This document shows, in pieces, positions 46,350 to 58,764 of a DNA stretch of 64,000 bases. The stretch is from Pyrrhoderma lamaoense. Lineage: Eukaryota; Basidiomycota; Agaricomycetes; Hymenochaetales; Hymenochaetaceae. A program made the position numbers and the translations under genes. Position 1 is the stretch's first letter. Each line of letters begins with the position of its first letter. The stretch is taken from NCBI GenBank assembly GCA_002794735.1, contig NBAZ01000003.1:2356001-2420000 (forward strand), read 5' to 3'. The notes beneath the pieces are model-generated. The model did not search any database and was not told the origin of the DNA. It saw only the letters and a program-made list of their open reading frames with translations.

Positions 46350-49025
46350 TTAATATTTATTCCCAGTTCTTGAGCTTTTATTTCTGATAAGCTCAGTTAA
46401 TTGACCTCCAATTAAACCTGCATATGAATTTCTACACTCACGAAGTGAAAGATAGTGAGAGAACAAACGCGAGGTAAAGAAGTTACCTATTGGCGTATTA
46501 GACGATGTGGGGGTAAGCTACAATAAAAAGTAGCACCCACCTATAGCAAAGTATAACTGGGGATGGCCTGAGTCTCTCCAAACGCTATTAAGCTCTCCCT
46601 CAGCATCGATTCCCCAGACGGGTTTCAAAGTGTTATATACACTAGGTTCACATATTTCTTTCGCTACGGAGCGTGCATTCCCAAACCTTTGTCATCCCGT
46701 CAGAAAGAAAACTCGTCTTTTTTGTGTAGATTAGAGCGTACCCTGTTGCAAATATGATTACATCGGCTTGTATCTCTGTGCCATCCACAAATCTCAGCCC
46801 AGACTGTGTGAACGATTCGATTTCACTATCTGCCTTTAGCTTTATTATACCATCCGCAATAGACGTGCTTGCCCCAACGTCTTGATTTCGAGTTATGCTT
46901 AGCACTCACAAGGATGTACTTAGAGAAGACGACACATACCAACATAGTAACGACCTCCATATCTCAAGAAAGCTTGTACTGCACCAGCTCCCTCTGGCCC
47001 AGAGTTCAACTTGAAGCCAACCGCCTTAAGCCGTTCGAGAATATCCCTTCAAGATAATTGTGTCAATATCTAATTTTTGAATGATAATATCTACCCACTT
47101 ATCAACTGTCGCCGCCATTCCAGCGGTTGCACGTTGATGAACGAGCTTAGCAATACGGTTAGGAAGAGAAGCGGTCAATCGATCTGCAGTTTCCACAGGT
47201 GGTCCATCTTCATTGTAGACGCCTAGAGGCGGTGAACAATAAAACTCTTAGAATAATGTCCACACTCACTACTACTCATGAGCGCAACTGCTTTCGCAGA
47301 TATGACATGAGTGGATGATCTCTGAAACCTGATCAAACTGTGAGAGGTGGATCTCCTAAAGTTGTAGTGCTAACGTACATAGTAACCTCGTTTCCATGAT
47401 CAACAAAGTCCTGAGCAATATCATGTCCCGAAACTCCAGCTCCGATAACGAGAGCCGTCTTGCCCTTGAAATCCTCAGCAGAACGGAATTCTGATGAGTG
47501 TAGGACATCCCCCTTATAAGAATGCTAAAGAAACAACATAAATCAATATGAGTACTGATGCCTCGGATAGTCAAAAGCTTCACCCTTCCTGGAATATCTG
47601 GAATATTAGGGACTCCACCACCCAAACCAGTAGCAAACACGATATGCTTAACAGACATTTTTCTTGTTACTGTGCTATCTCGGAGAAGTGAAATATCCCA
47701 TGCTTTAGTTCTGTTATCCCATTTAAGGTCTTGTACTAAACTTGAGGTCCAGACGTTCAGGTCTAAAGACTTCGAATACGTTTCTAGCCAATCTGCAATC
47801 TAGACATAGCTATCACAAAAATATTTATATATTTCACCTGAAAGGCATATTCATACCTTCTCCTTCGGAGAATAGACAGGCCAAGTAGATGGAAATCTTT
47901 TAAAAACATTAGTAAAAGGGAGTGAGTATCCTAAGTAGGCTATACTTACTTCATAAAAGGCAGTTGATCATACCCTATTAATAGATAATCATAACACGAT
48001 TCTAACTACATGATATAACCACTTACAAACAGGATCATGTAGACAAAGTGGTTCATATCTATTCCTCCACTTTGTTATTGTTAGTATCTGTGAATAACGG
48101 GCAGTAAAGCACTCACGTTATCCCCCACACGGGAAGCTCTATCAACTACGAGTGTTGGGACGTCCAGACGAGCAAGATGGGCAGCTAATTCTAGTCCACT
48201 GTGTCCGGCACCGATTATCAGCACTGCTGGGTCTCTGTCGAGAAACTCGACCTGTCGATTGCGTTTTTCCCTCCACCTATGTTCTATATGAGGATATCGA
48301 CTAGACTGAATATATAATATAAGATATTTATCGTTATTCGTGGTGACTTCATTACTAACAATCGGGTAGTTTAATGTCTCGAGACTCGTACAAAGGGTAT
48401 AACATTTCCATGTTCCATTCGAACAAGGTACAAGACGAGCATATCCCAGTCCACTCCCGATGCTAGTCTCAATGTCAAAGCCAAATTGTATCCAGGAAAG
48501 ATCTGGGAAGGGACTTCGTAGTGCAGGTGCATAGTACGCATTGGTTACAATCGCTTTCGGAAGAAACCCGCTGACAGCTACTCGATCTCGAATTAAGGAA
48601 TGAATATTGTCACATCCCTGAACAGAGCGATAATCCCAGGTCAAAGCGAGTACATCCTTCCAGCAAGAGTCATCTAGAAATAGTTTTTTCAGTGTCATGA
48701 AATCTTGAGATGCTATCATAGTTGATAGCTCTTGTAACCATGTCTCAGCGATCTCCTTCGCAGACACATTCTCAGGAGCTGTAGCTCCAAGGCGCTGAAG
48801 AGTAGGGAGAGAATCAACATCCATTGATTTCTGTGTGGTAACACTAAACCGTCTAGAAGATAGGCGAGAGCTATGAGTTAATCCTCCAAAAGAATTCCGA
48901 CTGTAGGGACAATAGACTTGAGAATATGCAAGCGTAGAAGAGCGGGACCAGCGGGGTGCAAAAGCATATTTCAGTGCGTTCAAAGGCACGAGATGCTCAA
49001 TTCTACAAGCCAATTCCGTAGTCAC
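46350..49025 (-). CDS. Flavin-containing monooxygenase (FMO/BVMO-like), multi-exon
   Basis: This FAD- and NADPH-dependent monooxygenase should oxygenate small molecules. The N-terminal region of about 200 residues (MTTELACRIEHLVPL..., with WLQELSTMIASQDF, KLFLDDSCWKDVLALTWDYR and a HSLI stretch) is the SnoaL-like extension of the fungal enzymes of about 600 residues. The FAD site is VLIIGAGHSGLELAAHLARL. The NADPH site is TALVIGAGVSGHDIAQDFV, preceded by the FMO-type YKGDVLHSSEF. The C-terminal FATGY motif is present (about 46745), and the last parts read KPVWGIDAEGELNSVWRDSG, HPQLYFAIG and NFFTSRLFSHYLSLR with the stop at 46350-46352. I could not find a splice that joins FATGY in frame to the KPVWG exon, so one base may be missing near 46690. 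Neighbouring P450 and transporters suggest a shared pathway. Confidence 0.88.
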
Positions 49026-49356
49026 ATCTTTTTGATATTTGCCAAGATCACATCAGTGCCAGTGATATGGCTTGTGGTATTTCACGCAGTTTAGCCGAAA
49101 TTGTCCGTATATAGGCAATAAATATACCTTCGAAATTGACGAACTTTTTTTTCTTCTCTTCATTCTTTCCGGTGATTGATTAGAATTCAAACCGGCGTTA
49201 TGACGCCTTCTCACAAGGGTCTTTTCAAACTCTCTTAGTATACTCTCAACACATGTAAATGCGAGTCCCACTGGCTGCCAATTTGTAAATAGATTATTGG
49301 TTACATTGCCGGATAGTACCAACTCCTCAACTGTTAATCGTTTGACTCCTTTGTCC
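49026..49356. promoter_or_regulatory. Divergent spacer between FMO and P450
   Basis: About 330 bp separate the opposed starts of the FMO (-) and P450 (+) genes, a likely shared promoter. A minus-strand open frame (49053-49358) spans the spacer but has no recognisable domain. I treat it as chance. Confidence 0.45.
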
Positions 49357-51350
49357 ATGTCTCTTTCTCTGATCGCTATTGCTGTTCTTCTAGCCTCGCA
49401 TGGAGGTATCCGGATAGATATGTAGGGACGAGTGATTGTCCGAACGTATCTGGGCCTGAAGGCATTCCGATTCTGGGGAACTTCCTACAAATATTACCAC
49501 ATGTAAAGCGAATGATATTCTGGATGGATGAAATGAGCAAGAAATTTGGCCTACTTTATACCTTTACAATGCCTGGTTGGGGTCGATGTATAGTCATAAA
49601 TCATCCTATTTGGCTCGAGCATATGCGAAAAGGTCAGCTCTTCAAACGGATTTGAAACTTCCCTAATTCATCTCCTGAATTCTTCACCCAGTTGATACTG
49701 TAAAATATACGAAGGGTGATATGGCTATTTCCATTTTCAATGAGTTTCCAGGAAACATGAGCCCTTTTGCAACAGACGGCCATCTTTGGCGATCGCGGCG
49801 TAAACTTATCGCGTGAGCTCCTGGAGCTTTGTGTTTTATAAATTTAACCTAGAACATTCACCAGCCAGTATTCTCCGTCAAAAATTTGATGACCAAGTGT
49901 CCGGTGCTATGTATGATGTATATCATCCTTTATACTTAGATTGTGGCTTTTGTTTACTAAAGTACTTAACAGATAATGTTGATTGCCAAAGAAATGTTAC
50001 TTGCGGCGGCTCGTCAGGAAACAATATTTGATTGGAATAGTTTGTCATACTGAGTTCTTATGAAGAAAAATATATCTTAACAGCAATTTTAGATTTCTCA
50101 GGCAGATTAGCTCTTGCGGCTTTATACCGTATGTCATTTGGAGTAGACCCAGGTACGATTACATCCGACCCACAATGCATCGACAAACACGATAGGCTCG
50201 TTCGTGCAATGCATACGTGCAACACTATATCTAGTGGGTTTGTAAAGTATCCTCTGAATGATTATATATACGCTCCATTTACACTCTAAGTAATATAGAA
50301 GACTATATAACCCAGCTTGGAAGATAACAGACTGGGTGAAGTTCTCCTATATAAGTTCTTGATAGCTGAATTTACCATTCATCATTCTAGTTTACGGGAA
50401 CAAGACGGCGATTTGTCAGTGCTCGTTCTGAGCTATGGAGGACTGCAGAATCCGTCATAGCAGAGCGAAGACATAAACAAGTTGATACAAATGGCAATGG
50501 GGACTTCCTCTCGTCTTTACTTGATAGCGGACTTTCAAATACAGAGATCAGGGACGCGATCGTTACTCTTTTCTTCGCAGGACATGATAATTTCCTGAAC
50601 GTTCTCGGGTGGTCTCTTTACGAGTTGAGCAAGAAGCCGAATGGATTGACCGAATGCGAGAAGAATCCCTCAGAATCATCCCTCAGGGTAATGTCATAAG
50701 CTACTCTGATATTTCTGTATGCATTTTGTGTACTTCACTACACTCATCAGAGGTACACTGTTAACATCTTACAAATAGAAATTACCAGTACATCTGGCAG
50801 TCTTTTACGAGACACTTCGCCTCTGGCCGGTGTTCCTAAAAATGCTCGTTATGCAGCAGTGGAGGATCTGCTTCCAGCTATCCCTGAGCTCGGTTACCCT
50901 GAAATAAAGGTCAACAAAGGAGATTACCTGCTATGGTCGGACCGATGCATGATGAGGAGCGAACTCGTAAGAATGTACTTTTTGCTTCAGGATGCGTATA
51001 TGTTGACTTAATCCAACCAGGTATGGGGGAGTCTGCCTCTACATTCGATCCAGGACGTCATCTGAATGATGATGGAATTTTCATAAAACCACCTTCACCC
51101 AAATTCCATTCCTTTGGCATGGGTCCTCGTCTCTGGTATATCTAATAATCTAATCATACACTTTTCATTACTCAACATCGCTGTTAATAGTCCCGGTGCA
51201 CAGTTGGGTACATATGAATTCGTTGCAGTGTGGTCAACGATTCTCCCACTTTTCAATGTTGTCCCGCTTCAAATAAGGGAGAGGACAACTCAAGATTCTT
51301 TCACAAGTACCATGAATGGTGATTTCCTGGTTCAAATAACGCGTACTTAG
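49357..51350 (+). pseudogene. Cytochrome P450, several apparent frameshifts
   Basis: A heme-thiolate monooxygenase family member. The start MSLSLIAIAVLLAS is a membrane anchor, followed by the proline-rich GPEGIPILGNFLQILPHV. Further marks are MSPFATDGHLWRSRRKLIA (helix C), DFSGRLALAALYRMSFGVDP, the I-helix segment LFFAGHDNFLNVLGWSLYEL (Asn where Thr is usual), FYETLRLWP (K-helix ExxR) and FHSFGMGPRLC joined by an intron to PGAQLG (heme-binding Cys). The conserved frame shifts by one base near 49406 (before RYPDRYVG), near 50637 (KKP to EWIDRMREESLRIIPQ) and near 50845 (LWP to GVPKNARYAAVEDLLP). A further uncertain break lies near 51020 (before ESASTFDPGRHL). All look like one-base losses. 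So the gene is either decayed or poorly polished sequence. It is divergent from the FMO gene. Confidence 0.82.
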
Positions 51351-51858
51351 TTATTTCACATGGTTCATATATAGATCGATTTTTGACGGGTTATGATGTC
51401 GTTTTGTATCCAAGATACTTTTCTTCTGATCTTGATTATAAGAGGATCCCTAATCTTGATTTTGATTACATCTCTGCGTATACTTTTCCGGACCGAATCG
51501 TGATGCGTCAAGGACATGTCTCCACTTCAAATCACCGGCTTTAGGGGTATCCGCTCACTACAAGTTGACGTATTTCAGATTCTGCTATGCTTCTATTGGA
51601 TTGAAAAATATTCTTTGATCATTCATGATGGCCTATAAGACGTATAAGACGTATCCCTTATTCTCGCCGATCATGAGAAATTAAAAACCCTTGAAATCTG
51701 TAATTTCTCTCCCACATACGTCTATTCGGCATGAAATCAGAAACGTGTACCCCTATATGCATATCCACGCCAGTAATATATAACCTTGTAACTATGCTAA
51801 CCTTCTCTATTACCCGATAGTATAGGAAAGCTACATTTACTTGTTTCTACCATCCATC
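51351..51858. other. Intergenic between P450 and DUF6534 gene
   Basis: No gene recognised. A short tandem ACGTATAAGACGTAT lies near 51636-51655. The right part should be the promoter of the membrane-protein gene. Confidence 0.4.
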
Positions 51859-53824
51859 ATGGCAGACGAACTTCATATCTTACTTGAGAGAACTGTTGGT
51901 TATCAGCTTATAGGTGTATTCCTTTCATTAACGTATGTCTTATATCAACACTCGTTCACATTGCACTGGTAATTGTGCTTACTTCATATTTCTCATGTAG
52001 TATATATGGGATCACAGTACTTCAGACATATATCTACTTTAACCGTTTTAAAGGAAAGGATCCAAAATCTTTACTTAGTCTGGTATGTCTACCATGCTAA
52101 GAGACAAGATAGGTTTGCATCGTTATCATCTCACAAAAATTTTGACAGGTATTTCTGCTTTGGTGCGTAAAGTACTCTATCGGATACATAAATCTTACTT
52201 GGAGAATTTTCAAGGCTTTTGGATACCGCTTGCTCTGCCCTCGTAGCTCATTCTTTATACGATGTACTAGTGGCAAATTGGGGAGTTGCACAGTCACTGA
52301 CTACTGCACCAATGTACGCCGCCTTTGACTACTTATGAGTACTATACTCGACTCACAACTTCTGAAGCACTTTCATGGTATGAGCCTTGATCATCCAGTA
52401 TCCAATCAAGCTAAAGCATAGATCTTTTGATACAGCTTGAGAATGGATTTACGGTAAGCGATTGTGCTTGTAACACTCATATATTATACATATCATAGTT
52501 GTCACCTCACTTTTTGATTAGGTCTTAGTAACTGTGATCGTTCAATTGTATGTACAGTCTTTCTCTCCGAGGAAGGAAGAACATTTACGAGCTTAAACCA
52601 GGTTCTTAGCTCATAGGGTCTGGCTTGGTTAGTCTGTTTAACAACCTTTAGTTTTGCCTTATGTTTCTTGTCACTAACAACCATCACAATAAATAGTCAC
52701 TGGCAAGCATAATTTTGTTCTCCCATTTCTAATTGTAAGCTTCCCTTCTTCGATAGAAGCATGATTTCTCATATACATCTGAAATCAAAGGGGGTCTTAG
52801 CTCTAGGAGGATTCGGTAATTAAATCGGTTATATGTAGTACTTTGAATAGCGTACATAACCCTACATTTTTTCATCTTGACTAGCGGCTGGAATAGGTCG
52901 GCATTGTTATTTATGACATATACTTTTGACTCATACACCCAGTATGGCCTTAACAAGCAAGCTATTCATGGTACATGGATCAGTAGACGCCATTGAGAAT
53001 GATCACTTCATTAAGGTCTTCTGCTTTTTTTCTTCCTTTTTATATAGCGGAGAACTTATCTACACCCATTTTATTAGGTCTCATGTAGCATTGACCAAGG
53101 CATGAGTGCCGCAGCCGACTTTATCATCACTTTCAGTCTTTGTCTTTATCTTCAGATGAACAGGGATAATGACTCCGGATTGAAACGGTGAGTAGTAACC
53201 TCTAATAAAAACTGATTAGTAGTAAAAAACTTATGCTATCTCTTAGTACCAACTCTGTTATCGAGACTCTGATGTCATACTTTATTACCCGGGGTATATT
53301 GACTGCGTATGTGCATTATAGCTTCTTTCACAACAATATACTAAACTGTTTTACAACTTCTAAATTAGCACGATTCAGATTCTTGCTCTTGGGACCGTAA
53401 GCTCAGATCTTCTCAGAAAGATGAACAGAATAATCACTATTATTATGCTAGTTTGTTGGATTAAGCGGTCAACAGAACTGGATGCTTTGGCACCTCCTAC
53501 TCAGTAAAGGTCAATCAGTAGCTTTCTCCTAGATCGGTACTAAAGCTTACAATCACTTTAGTTTATGTGAATACACTACTCGCAATGTAGGTCGATACCC
53601 TATACCCCGCGTAACTATCTTACTGAGAGAGCTTGCCTAGCTTGAATGCTCGGTCTGAGATACGGAGCAAGCTTGATAAAGAACCAACGGAGATGACTGC
53701 CTCTGTCATCAAGTTCACAGCAAAGCCCCAGACTCACACAATGGGAACGGATATATCCTCAGAGCTACATATGCTCGATACTGAGGAAGGGAACAAGCCC
53801 AAGATGGAGTACACCTCTGTGTAG
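51859..53824 (+). CDS. DUF6534-type multi-pass membrane protein, possibly damaged
   Basis: This is a family of about seven-helix membrane proteins, very expanded in Agaricomycetes, of unknown function. The start MADELHILLERTVGYQLIGV is typical. Next come YGITVLQTYIYFNRFKGKDP, ACSALVAHSLYDVLVANWGV, VLVTVIVQLYVQSF, LKRTNSVIETLMSYFITRGI and the family's diagnostic end VYVNTLLAM, joined by an intron to LNARSEIR, with a hydrophilic tail to the stop at 53822-53824. Helices after VQSF cannot be read in one frame in 52560-53100, where the expected ARRIYELS-like motif is displaced and unrelated AT-rich sequence of several hundred bases intervenes. That may be a long intron, an insertion or decay. Possible neighbour in the FMO/P450 cluster. 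Confidence 0.65.
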
Positions 53825-54148
53825 CTTATACAGTTAAGGCCAAGACTTTTTTTAAACATGTATTCGCAAGTAATATCGTTGATTTCAGTTATCTGTATCT
53901 AGGATTACACGTGTACAACATTTTTCAGATCGTACATTTGCGTAATCCATAATTAAGTTCTAGCTAATCTCATTTTACCTAGTTTAAATACCTTTGTAGA
54001 ATGCGATGAGTGATGTATACGTGTCTAATTATCTTCTAAGTTGGATATGGATATATGACTCAGTCCCTATCGACTCATCCTAGCAAGCGATGCAGTAAGC
54101 ATATAGCAAGGAAAGAAAAGCAGGATATATCATTCCAGTAGTATGCGA
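53825..54148. other. Intergenic before solo LTR copy 3
   Basis: AT-rich 3' flank of the membrane-protein gene. No gene or repeat was recognised before the LTR target site GCGA at 54145-54148. Confidence 0.4.
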
Positions 54149-54901
54149 TGAAAACTAAACTTTTGGTCAGATTTTGACCTTGGTGTCGTATTTAGTGGCG
54201 AGGACGTGGGGTTTAGAGTTTGCCTACACCAGACACGATGCTCAGGATAAGATTTGGGGGCTAAAAAGCGAGATACTCGACCTCGGCCGTGCGGCCGAGA
54301 TCTCGGTCGGACCGTAGAGACTGATAGAGACCTTGAGGCGAGCTGAGACTTCACATACCAGTAAAAGTAGAAGAAACGTATAGAACAGAGCCCCGACCGA
54401 GGCTGTAGTTTGAGGTAAAAGTGTATGTATTTCAGTCCGCCCGGACGGCTTGCGGTACGGTCAGAGCGTTACGAGCGCGCCCGGGCAGCCTAAGAAAGCA
54501 GCAGAGAAGTAGATAAAGAGTACTGGAGACTAGTAGAGAGCTACTCGGGGGGGGGGGGGGGTGAATAGACTGGGAAGTAATTGGGAATTGATTGGGAATT
54601 AACTGATTAACTACGGCCTCAAGTCTGGAGGCTTATATAGCAAAACGCGAGATAAAGGTTAGATAATAAGGAAAGCATGGGGTCCAGGTGGCTATATGCG
54701 ACTGGACGAAGGGTTTAAGCTATCAGAAACGAGGGGGTCGTATAAACGAACCCTACCCTCGAGTAAGAGTGGAAAGTGAAGCTAAATAGTAAGAGAAATG
54801 AACGAGGCGCGGGGCCGAGTAGTAGCAATGGACTTCTCGGGCGAGTTAGAAAGTGCATTATAAATGCACTACGACCGGCCAAACACTTAGCTGGTCCTAC
54901 A
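54149..54901 (-). mobile_element. Solo LTR, copy 3, with 4-bp target duplication
   Basis: This 753-bp copy of the same LTR lies in reverse orientation, from TGAAAACTAAACTTTTGGTC to CTTAGCTGGTCCTACA. GCGA occurs directly before (54145-54148) and after (54902-54905), so the target duplication is intact. It has a G run of about 14 near 54547-54560 and a small internal insertion relative to copy 2, near 54284-54302. Internal retrotransposon genes are absent. Confidence 0.88.
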
Positions 54902-56821
54902 GCGACAATACAAAACGGCAACGTAGTCGTTCTGCTTCCAAGCCGTAAAAAGAGAAGTATCCATAATAAAAGATTTTTAACAGTATAAGCGCGTATATCC
55001 CTACAGACTTGCGTCGTATCAGTTATACGCATTCACTTACTTTTGGTGTCTTAGTGGGATTGGCTCAGTTGGACAGTATAATATTTCATATTATGGTGCC
55101 CTTGGGAGAATATCGCAAAATATCAGTATGAGCTTTGTTAGTAAAGACACAAGAATTTGATGATAGCATCATAGGGGGTGGGCTTATTCTCTTTGTGAAA
55201 AAGGAACTGCAATATTGAACGGTTTTCTATTTTTAATAATTTTATATGCCGATATTGGTGGTTTGAATGAGATAATGTGAGAAGATATAGTGCATACTTG
55301 ATTTCAAATCTTTGGAATTCCAAACCCTTGCGGATGAAATTGTTGGTTCTGTTATGCCACGAACTGTTGGAATTCCGGTTTTAATATTTGGAACAAGTTT
55401 GACGTATTATAATATAATACGGCTTGGAAGCCTCAGTCTGGAAATCTGAGTTTTTGCGGTGTTTCGAAGAAGTCGTTATGTAGTGAAATCACATCTTTCA
55501 TGCAACCGCTCAATTGCTGATACTTATTCACAGAAATCCCAGGTAAACAACTATCGGCAGTAACTACAATCACGTGAGCTTTCCCACTTGAAATTCAAAT
55601 TGCGTAATAAGATAGTGACATACTTTTATTCTATTCCTGACACAAGATCTTTCATGATGCCCCTAATGGTACTGTACTGGCAGCCGAAACTCGAGGTCAT
55701 CATAGATTATGATATGCTGGAATAAAGCGAATGAGCTTAATTCGACGTCTTGTGAGCTATGCTTGCAATATCGCTTGTAATGATACATATCATAGGAAGG
55801 TTGAAAGGGCTTTGAAGGACGACTTCACGAAGTTTTAATGGATATAAAGTAACTGCTCTGAACGTTTTGGGACATCCAAATAACTCAATAAATCGAGCTT
55901 CTCTGATAATAGTATCGGAGTTTTCCCGTTTTGAAAGCGCCGTAGTTGAATCGTCGCGGTTCTCATACGTATCCTCTCCAGTCAAAAAGGTTAACAGACA
56001 AACTGAAGTATTATGAAGTCAAAAAAGCATCTCTATGCAGAGTTATCACTGGCTGCCAAATGATTAGATATTAAAGTGAGTATTAGGTATATAACTTCTA
56101 GATGCGTGTTTTGGGTTCACATGAAGAGTTTTTCTTGGAAACATAATAAGCTTGAGAAAGGAAGAAAAATAGCCTAGTTTGTTCATGTATGCCCGTGTGC
56201 TACTATCTTGCTTCTATGCTCCGTTCCAAAAGAGCATAGACTAATGACATTACCGACTCGGTCAAAGCCCACGTTTATACGTGTGCCCGGAATAGATCAA
56301 ATCCCTCAAGCCTCAGGGGGAAAAGATGGAAAGAGACGCACTAACGAATTGCTACCACGGGTCTAGGAATAGCGCGGTAATTTTGAACAATGCCGAATAT
56401 TCTGGCTTATGATTCGGCCGCTGGTCTATCACTGTTTTCGGGGACTTTTGTATCTTTGATCGTGATCACGAAGATAGAACTTGACATTCTGTTTATATAC
56501 TTGACAGAATGAATGAAGAAAAAAGTCAAGAATTTTGATGGTCAAGAAATTTTCCGTGAGTCACATTAGTTTACGACCATCAGTTGAGTCATGAGTTGTT
56601 TCTCTATTGGACTGATTTACGATGGCAATACAGCATAAATAGAATATCAAAAAATCTCGTGTTAACTGTTATCCATTGTGGGAAGGGGAAGACGGGTTAA
56701 ATACTGAAGGATGATAACCGCCATTGCACTTCATTTCACGGGCACTAGTTTCTTATTATTATAACTAGATTTGCCTTTTACTTTATCCTTTCAGCTTTTG
56801 GTGAACTAGATAATCAACGCC
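54902..56821. other. Gene-poor region between LTR and MCT-type transporter
   Basis: No gene is supported. Open frames at 55138-55323 (-) and 55737-55985 (-) have no recognisable domain. A D-arm-like string (GGCTCAGTTGG at about 55062-55072) is not part of a tRNA that I can fold. The last 200 bp should be the promoter of the transporter. Confidence 0.45.
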
Positions 56822-58764
56822 ATGTCTTTGAAGGAGAATGAGGTACTTGCGTCGACCGCACAAGCTCCCGTTGATGAAGAAATCCAAATAGAAGAACTAC
56901 CTCCTAAGCCTGCTCCTGGTCCAACTTTTCCTGATGGAGGGACTCGAGCGTGGATGACAATCGCTGGGTGTTTCTTATTATCCTTCACGTCGTACGGTAA
57001 GCCTTTATTCTATTAGTTATCATAGGATATAACCGATAATCACTGTCTGTTATATGGAAAACTACGAATCAAGGTCAACTAAATGCGTTTGGCGTATTTC
57101 AGACTTATTACGCAGAAAACCAACTATCAAACCACTCTGCCTCAGCTATCAGCTGGATAGGGAGTGTACAACTTGGTCTTACCTATATTTTTGGACTGTA
57201 CCTCGGTCGCGCCTTTGATCAATATGGGTCGAGGGTCAGTAGTTCTCTTGTCGACAATCCGTACCTCCGATATAACAATATAATTAGGCGCTTCTTATAT
57301 CGGGATGGCTACTCTCTACCTTCTGCCTTATGATGCTATCTCTTTCAAAGACATATTACCAGATTTTTCTTTCTCACGGTCTCGGTTTGGGCGTTGGAAT
57401 TGCTCTCCAGTAAGTATTTCTTTGTTTTAATTTGCCTTTGCTTACTACCTCCTTAGGTTCTATCCCTTAGTAAGCTTCAAAAAGTTATTGTATGGATATG
57501 AAAAACTAACATTTGTGTGTAGCTTGCCGTTCCGAACCACTGGTTTATGAAGCGGCGTGCATACGTACTTGGAATTGCAAGTCATATTTATACTCCTTGA
57601 TTTCAGTTATAGTTTAGTAAACGGCTTACTTTAGGTGGTTGCAGGATCAAGTTTTAGCGGAGTTATATTTCCCATCATGTTATCTAAGCTTTTCAAGGAG
57701 ATCGGCTTCCCTTGGACTATACGCACATTTGCATTCATCATTTTTGCCTTACAAGGAATCTCTATACCATTTATCAAAGAGAGGTTCCCTCCACGCAAAG
57801 GATTACCTATTTTTGATGGGTCGGCGCTTAAAGAAACCTCATTTCTTCTGCATATTCTGAGTGGAATGCTTATCGCTTTTGGTAGGACTTTTATTGTATA
57901 ATCTTCGAATATTCTGGCTGACTGCTACGGTAGGTCTCTATACGCCATTCTGGTATATTGAGTTATACGCGTTACAACAACACATCAACTCCAACCTTGC
58001 CTTTTATCTGATTTCAATAATGAACGCCGCTAGCTTATTTGGACGAATATTGCTAGGACTAGCTGCAGACAAAGTTAGCCGAGCTCTCGAATATGAAAAT
58101 ATCGAAAATACTGATTTGATATATTTTCAAGTTGGGTAGATTCAACGTCATTATCGTTACAGTTTTTATATGCTCGATATCTTCATTTGCTTTATGGACA
58201 ACGTCACACACAGCGGTAGAGCTCATCTTCTTTGCGATTATGTGAGGCTTACCCTTTTTCTTCGCTTATTATGTTTTTAAATGCTCAATACTAAGTAATT
58301 TATAAACATTTAGATTTGGATTTACTTCAGGTATACCTTCTACTCACATCTGTGTATAGTCTTGAACATACTCTATTCCCCATAAGGTGCATATAGTTCT
58401 ATCTCCCCTTCGTGCACAGCACAGCTCACAAAGGACCCGTCTCGTATTGGTGCCCGAGTGGGAATGTTTATGTATGTCTGACTTCTCTTAAATTTCATGA
58501 ATATATCTGAATATGACAACTACAGGACAGGGATGGCCCCTGGGATTATAACTGGCCCTTCTATTGCCGGAGGTGAGTTTTCATTCCCATACTGGAGATA
58601 ATATATATATGACTGGTGTATATCTTTTTGTAGCTATTTTATCTAGAAACAGCGATTCTTATGTTGCCCTTGCATGCTATGTTGGTGCTATGGTTGCTGC
58701 AAGTGGGGTTCTTGCTTTTGTTGCGAGATTATACGGTGCACCTAAGCTTGCCACCGTCTACTAA
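56822..58764 (+). CDS. MFS transporter, monocarboxylate transporter (MCT)-like
   Basis: This membrane transporter is similar to fungal MCH/MCT proteins that move monocarboxylates or related metabolites. The start is MSLKENEVLASTAQAP. The MCT hallmark FPDGGTRAWMTIAGCF (residues about 40-55) precedes helix 1. Introns join SYG to QLNAFGVFQTYY, then ISWIGSVQLGLTYIFGLYLG, GWLLSTFCLMMLS, YYQIFLSHGLGLGVGIAL, NHWFMKRRAYVLGIA, AGSSFSGVIFPIMLSKLF, FWYIELYALQQHINSN, NAASLFGRILLGLAADK, GRFNVIIVTVFI, IGARVGMFM and a final helix, ACYVGAMVAASGVLAFVARL, with the stop at 58762-58764. The frames I checked join without a break, with about nine introns. It may serve the FMO/P450 cluster or be independent. Confidence 0.9.

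Noticed and set aside
49053..49358. 101-codon minus-strand open frame in the FMO/P450 spacer
   Set aside because: No recognisable domain; it overlaps the only possible promoter space of two divergent genes.
55055..55115. tRNA-like string with GGCTCAGTTGG
   Set aside because: No anticodon or T arm with GGTTCRANYCC follows, and the cloverleaf does not close.
57290..57420. Frameshift in the MCT-type transporter near YYQIFLSHG
   Set aside because: A different frame starting at the TTAG acceptor reads ALLISGWLLSTFCLMML into YYQIFLSHG with no break.
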